Shown here one piece after another: positions 62,456 to 64,000 of a stretch of DNA of 64,000 bases. Under the pieces are notes generated by a model, which saw only the letters and a program-made list of their open reading frames with translations, did not search any database and was not told the DNA's origin. The DNA is from Algiphilus sp965216485 (GTDB lineage Bacteria > Pseudomonadota > Gammaproteobacteria > Nevskiales > Nevskiaceae), in the NCBI RefSeq assembly GCF_965216485.1, contig NZ_OZ244162.1, positions 62,001 to 126,000 on the forward strand, given 5' to 3'. Every line of letters starts with the position of its first letter. Position 1 is the stretch's first letter. Made by a program: the position numbers and the translations under genes.

Positions 62456-62923
62456 TCAAGGCGCGGATCCAAAGCGTAGTCGGCCGATTAATTGCTCCAC
62501 GGCTTCGAGACCCGCTCTGTTTGTCACAGCGACGGTCAAAGGGGGCAACCCACGGAGCATCATGTGCGGCTCAGCAAGGAATCTTCGCGCCTTGGAATCG
62601 TCTTTGTAGACCCCTTGAGCCTGGATCCAAACTTGCGCCAAGCGCACAACCTTTTCACTGGTTGATGGGCTTAAGGGACCGCTTCCCCTGCGCGCTCGAA
62701 TCAGGGTCGACCGCGACGCGACAGGCCTCAGATGCTCCTTATTTCCTCCGAGAACATTCTGATGGACGCGCACAAGCGAAACGCCCGGCAAGCCTTGCCG
62801 CATGCGCTCAGAAAGCCATATTTTGGAGTAGCCTTCACGCCCATGGTGCAACCCGAGGATCGCAGCGATCAACTTGACGTCGTACTGTGTTCTCACGCCT
62901 TGCTTCAGGTAGTCGCGTTGCAA
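62456..62923 (-). CDS. Xre/MbcA/ParS-type antitoxin (DUF2384), orphan
   Basis: A 155-residue protein with an N-terminal DNA-binding region and a C-terminal toxin-binding domain: PSTSEKVVRLAQVWIQAQ, then KDDSKARRFLAEPHMMLRG and NRAGLEAVEQLIGRLRFG. In complete systems it neutralises a RES-domain NAD-degrading toxin encoded just downstream. That position (62282-62455) has no RES-like sequence, so it is an orphan. A full-length C-terminus argues it may still be expressed. Confidence 0.8.
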   Translation of the reverse strand: MQRDYLKQGVRTQYDVKLIAAILGLHHGREGYSKIWLSERMRQGLPGVSLVRVHQNVLGGNKEHLRPVASRSTLIRARRGSGPLSPSTSEKVVRLAQVWIQAQGVYKDDSKARRFLAEPHMMLRGLPPLTVAVTNRAGLEAVEQLIGRLRFGSAP

Positions 62924-63055
62924 GGTTAGCGCCCTTGCCGGGGAGACGCTAGATCACTCTCCGACGGGCAATGATGCCGTTTGGCAACCGCCGCGAGTCG
63001 CCCAACAGTGTTCAAGTAGGGGTTCGGTACCTAAGCTGACCAAGGAGCAGAACTT

Positions 63056-63259
63056 ATGAACCAACGAAGTTCTTCCCAAGACAAGAGCCGCCGCGCCAGC
63101 GTTCAGGATGGCAAGGAGCCCGATTACTACGATCGCGTCCATGAGAAGTTGAACAGCCCACGCGGCCGACAAGCGGTAGCTGCGCTCAGTAACATTACAG
63201 TTGAGGATCTGCGAAAGAGTTTCCGGCCTGGCAAGACGGAGACCGGCCAGCCCGATTGA
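63056..63259 (+). CDS. Small hypothetical protein
   Basis: A 67-residue, highly charged protein with ITVEDLRKSFRPGK near its end. A good ribosome-binding site (AAGGAG at 63042-63047) precedes the ATG. No family is recognised. Confidence 0.6.
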   Translation: MNQRSSSQDKSRRASVQDGKEPDYYDRVHEKLNSPRGRQAVAALSNITVEDLRKSFRPGKTETGQPD

Positions 63260-63366
63260 TCATTCCTCTGACTCAATAAGCCCTGCACTCGGATGATCGT
63301 TTCAAAATTGCCGTGACCCACGGTGTATAGAACCTCCGACGACCCAGGGTACGGCACTTTTGTCGC

Positions 63367-63410
63367 GCTTTATTGCCTATCGCAATAATTATCGAAGGTC
63401 GCAATAAAGC
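63367..63410. repeat. Inverted and iterated GCAATAA motif
   Basis: Perfect 10-bp arms GCTTTATTGC (63367-63376) and GCAATAAAGC (63401-63410), with a further CGCAATAA between them. It lies in the gap between two convergent genes. A terminator without T-tract, a protein-binding site or an element end are all possible. Confidence 0.45.
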
Positions 63411-63438
63411 ACGATAAAACTCAGTCCAACATCACTCG

Positions 63439-64000
63439 CTAGTGCGCGGCTGCTAGCCCCGACTCTTCAGGCTGCGGGTCGTTCGCTACGGATGCATCAG
63501 ACCCGACGCAGAGCGTCTTGTACTTGTGCACGATTTTCTCCGCGAACGCACGTTCACTGGTATGCCTATGTGCAATGCGATCAACTTGGATGCTGTCGCC
63601 AATCCTTTGAGGCCACACCCCGTTGTTCGTGACGAACGCCGAGACGCATTCTCTGATTTGCTCTCTCGTCATCTGAGAGCCATCGCTTGTGCAAATGACA
63701 GCGGTGGGTGGACCCGACTTCGAAGCCGAGTGGCTAGATGATTGCCGCGGCTCGAATTCCCAGCAGTAGGCCACCAGTCCATCTCGAGTGAGTTCGACCA
63801 GCACGTACTGCCTGGGCTGCCCGCCAGAGCGAGCCGCTCTCTGGTTGTTTCGAGGATCGCTGACGTCAACCTGGGAGATGACTAAGCCGTTGGCTCTAAT
63901 CGGATCCGCATCTATGCTCAGCACTTCAGCGTGCAGTCCAAACGACTCCAGATAGGACAGAGCACGACTGAACGATTGAAAATCGGATGGCAGCCGGGAA
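63439..64000 (-). CDS. Hypothetical protein (partial, start beyond right edge)
   Basis: The frame stays open to the window edge and has protein-like content upstream of the nominal GTG (SFSRALSYLESFGLHAEVL), so the true start lies outside. At least 186 residues are visible. The C-terminal half includes VLVELTRDGLVAYCWEFEP, then TREQIRECVSAFVTNNGVWP, which looks like an alpha/beta domain. No family is recognised. Confidence 0.6.
   Translation of the reverse strand, partial: SRLPSDFQSFSRALSYLESFGLHAEVLSIDADPIRANGLVISQVDVSDPRNNQRAARSGGQPRQYVLVELTRDGLVAYCWEFEPRQSSSHSASKSGPPTAVICTSDGSQMTREQIRECVSAFVTNNGVWPQRIGDSIQVDRIAHRHTSERAFAEKIVHKYKTLCVGSDASVANDPQPEESGLAAAH

Larger units (their letters stand above)
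12293..64000. mobile_element. Tn7-like transposon of the comM-targeting (Tn6022-like) group, left end and cargo; right end not in window
   Basis: The element begins with TGT at 12293, abutting broken comM, and carries sub-terminal repeats and the gene set tnsA-tnsB-tnsC-tniQ-tnsF. The other comM half and a mirrored end were looked for and not found up to 64000, so the right boundary is unknown. The cargo assignment of everything to the window edge is inference; later islands or deletions could have broken the element. Several relic insertion sequences, toxin-antitoxin remnants and defence genes inside fit mobile cargo. Confidence 0.6.

Noticed and set aside
61829..62479. Plus-strand 216-codon frame over the nuclease remnant
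   Set aside because: The minus strand carries the recognisable nuclease domain across the same bases, so the plus frame is a shadow.
12293..64000. A CRISPR array or guide-RNA system in the Tn7-like element
   Set aside because: No regularly spaced direct repeats and no cas-like genes were found; a TnsF selector already explains the target.

Overview
The window looks like a chromosomal segment of a GC-rich gammaproteobacterium, probably a marine or hydrocarbon-degrading one. Supporting signs are an ordinary housekeeping backbone (HemG-like flavoprotein, AlkB, cytochrome c5, TorF-type porin, comM) and a CYP153 alkane hydroxylase cluster. No genus can be named from the sequence alone.

Positions 1-12292 are backbone. 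They hold a partial HemG-like flavodoxin, a 1-Cys peroxiredoxin, a class V aminotransferase, a rhomboid protease, and a left-pointing run of alkB, a DCC-like protein, a MOSC protein, an SDR and a SRAP (HMCES/YedK) protein. A compact arsenic operon follows (arsR-arsC-arsH-acr3) with a dyad operator. Then come a CoA-binding protein, a hypothetical protein, a cytochrome c5 and a porin. The backbone stops abruptly inside comM at about 12292.

From 12293 a Tn7-like transposon of the comM-targeting (Tn6022/AbaR-like) type begins. It has TnsB-site-like end repeats and five overlapping genes: tnsA, tnsB, tnsC, tniQ and a TnsF-like selector with a degenerate tyrosine-recombinase domain. The N-terminal half of comM and the right end of the element are not in the window. 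Everything from 12.3 to 64 kb may therefore be cargo of one element of more than 51 kb, or of nested islands; this is inference.

The cargo comes in blocks. (a) Decayed IS3-family copies bracket an AT-richer Rhs lipoprotein with a C-terminal toxin-like domain and a membrane-anchored candidate immunity protein (19.3-25.9 kb). (b) A WYL-type regulator diverges from a complete Wadjet operon, jetABCD (26.1-33.8 kb). (c) Five co-directional genes encode a SIS-HAD fusion, a PRPP-loop phosphoribosyltransferase-like protein, a frameshifted P-loop ATPase, an unrecognised protein and a PfkB-family kinase. An HTH protein and a NADAR protein follow (34.3-42.3 kb). This is the best candidate for an undescribed system. 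(d) A scarred stretch holds a broken vapBC (42.3-44.4 kb). (e) An alkane/alicyclic oxidation module (44.4-61.8 kb) has a left operon of ferredoxin, CYP153, GMC dehydrogenase and ferredoxin reductase, and a right operon of transglutaminase-like, thioesterase, thiolase, acyl-CoA dehydrogenase, hydrolase, MaoC, SDR and acyl-CoA ligase genes. An AraC regulator sits between them, bracketed by a nearly perfect 39-bp inverted repeat. (f) The right edge is a decayed zone with a nonsense-bearing nuclease, an orphan ParS-type antitoxin, a small ORF and a partial unknown gene.

In function, blocks b, c and probably a look like defence or competition cargo, and block e is catabolic cargo. No tRNA, rRNA or CRISPR array was seen.
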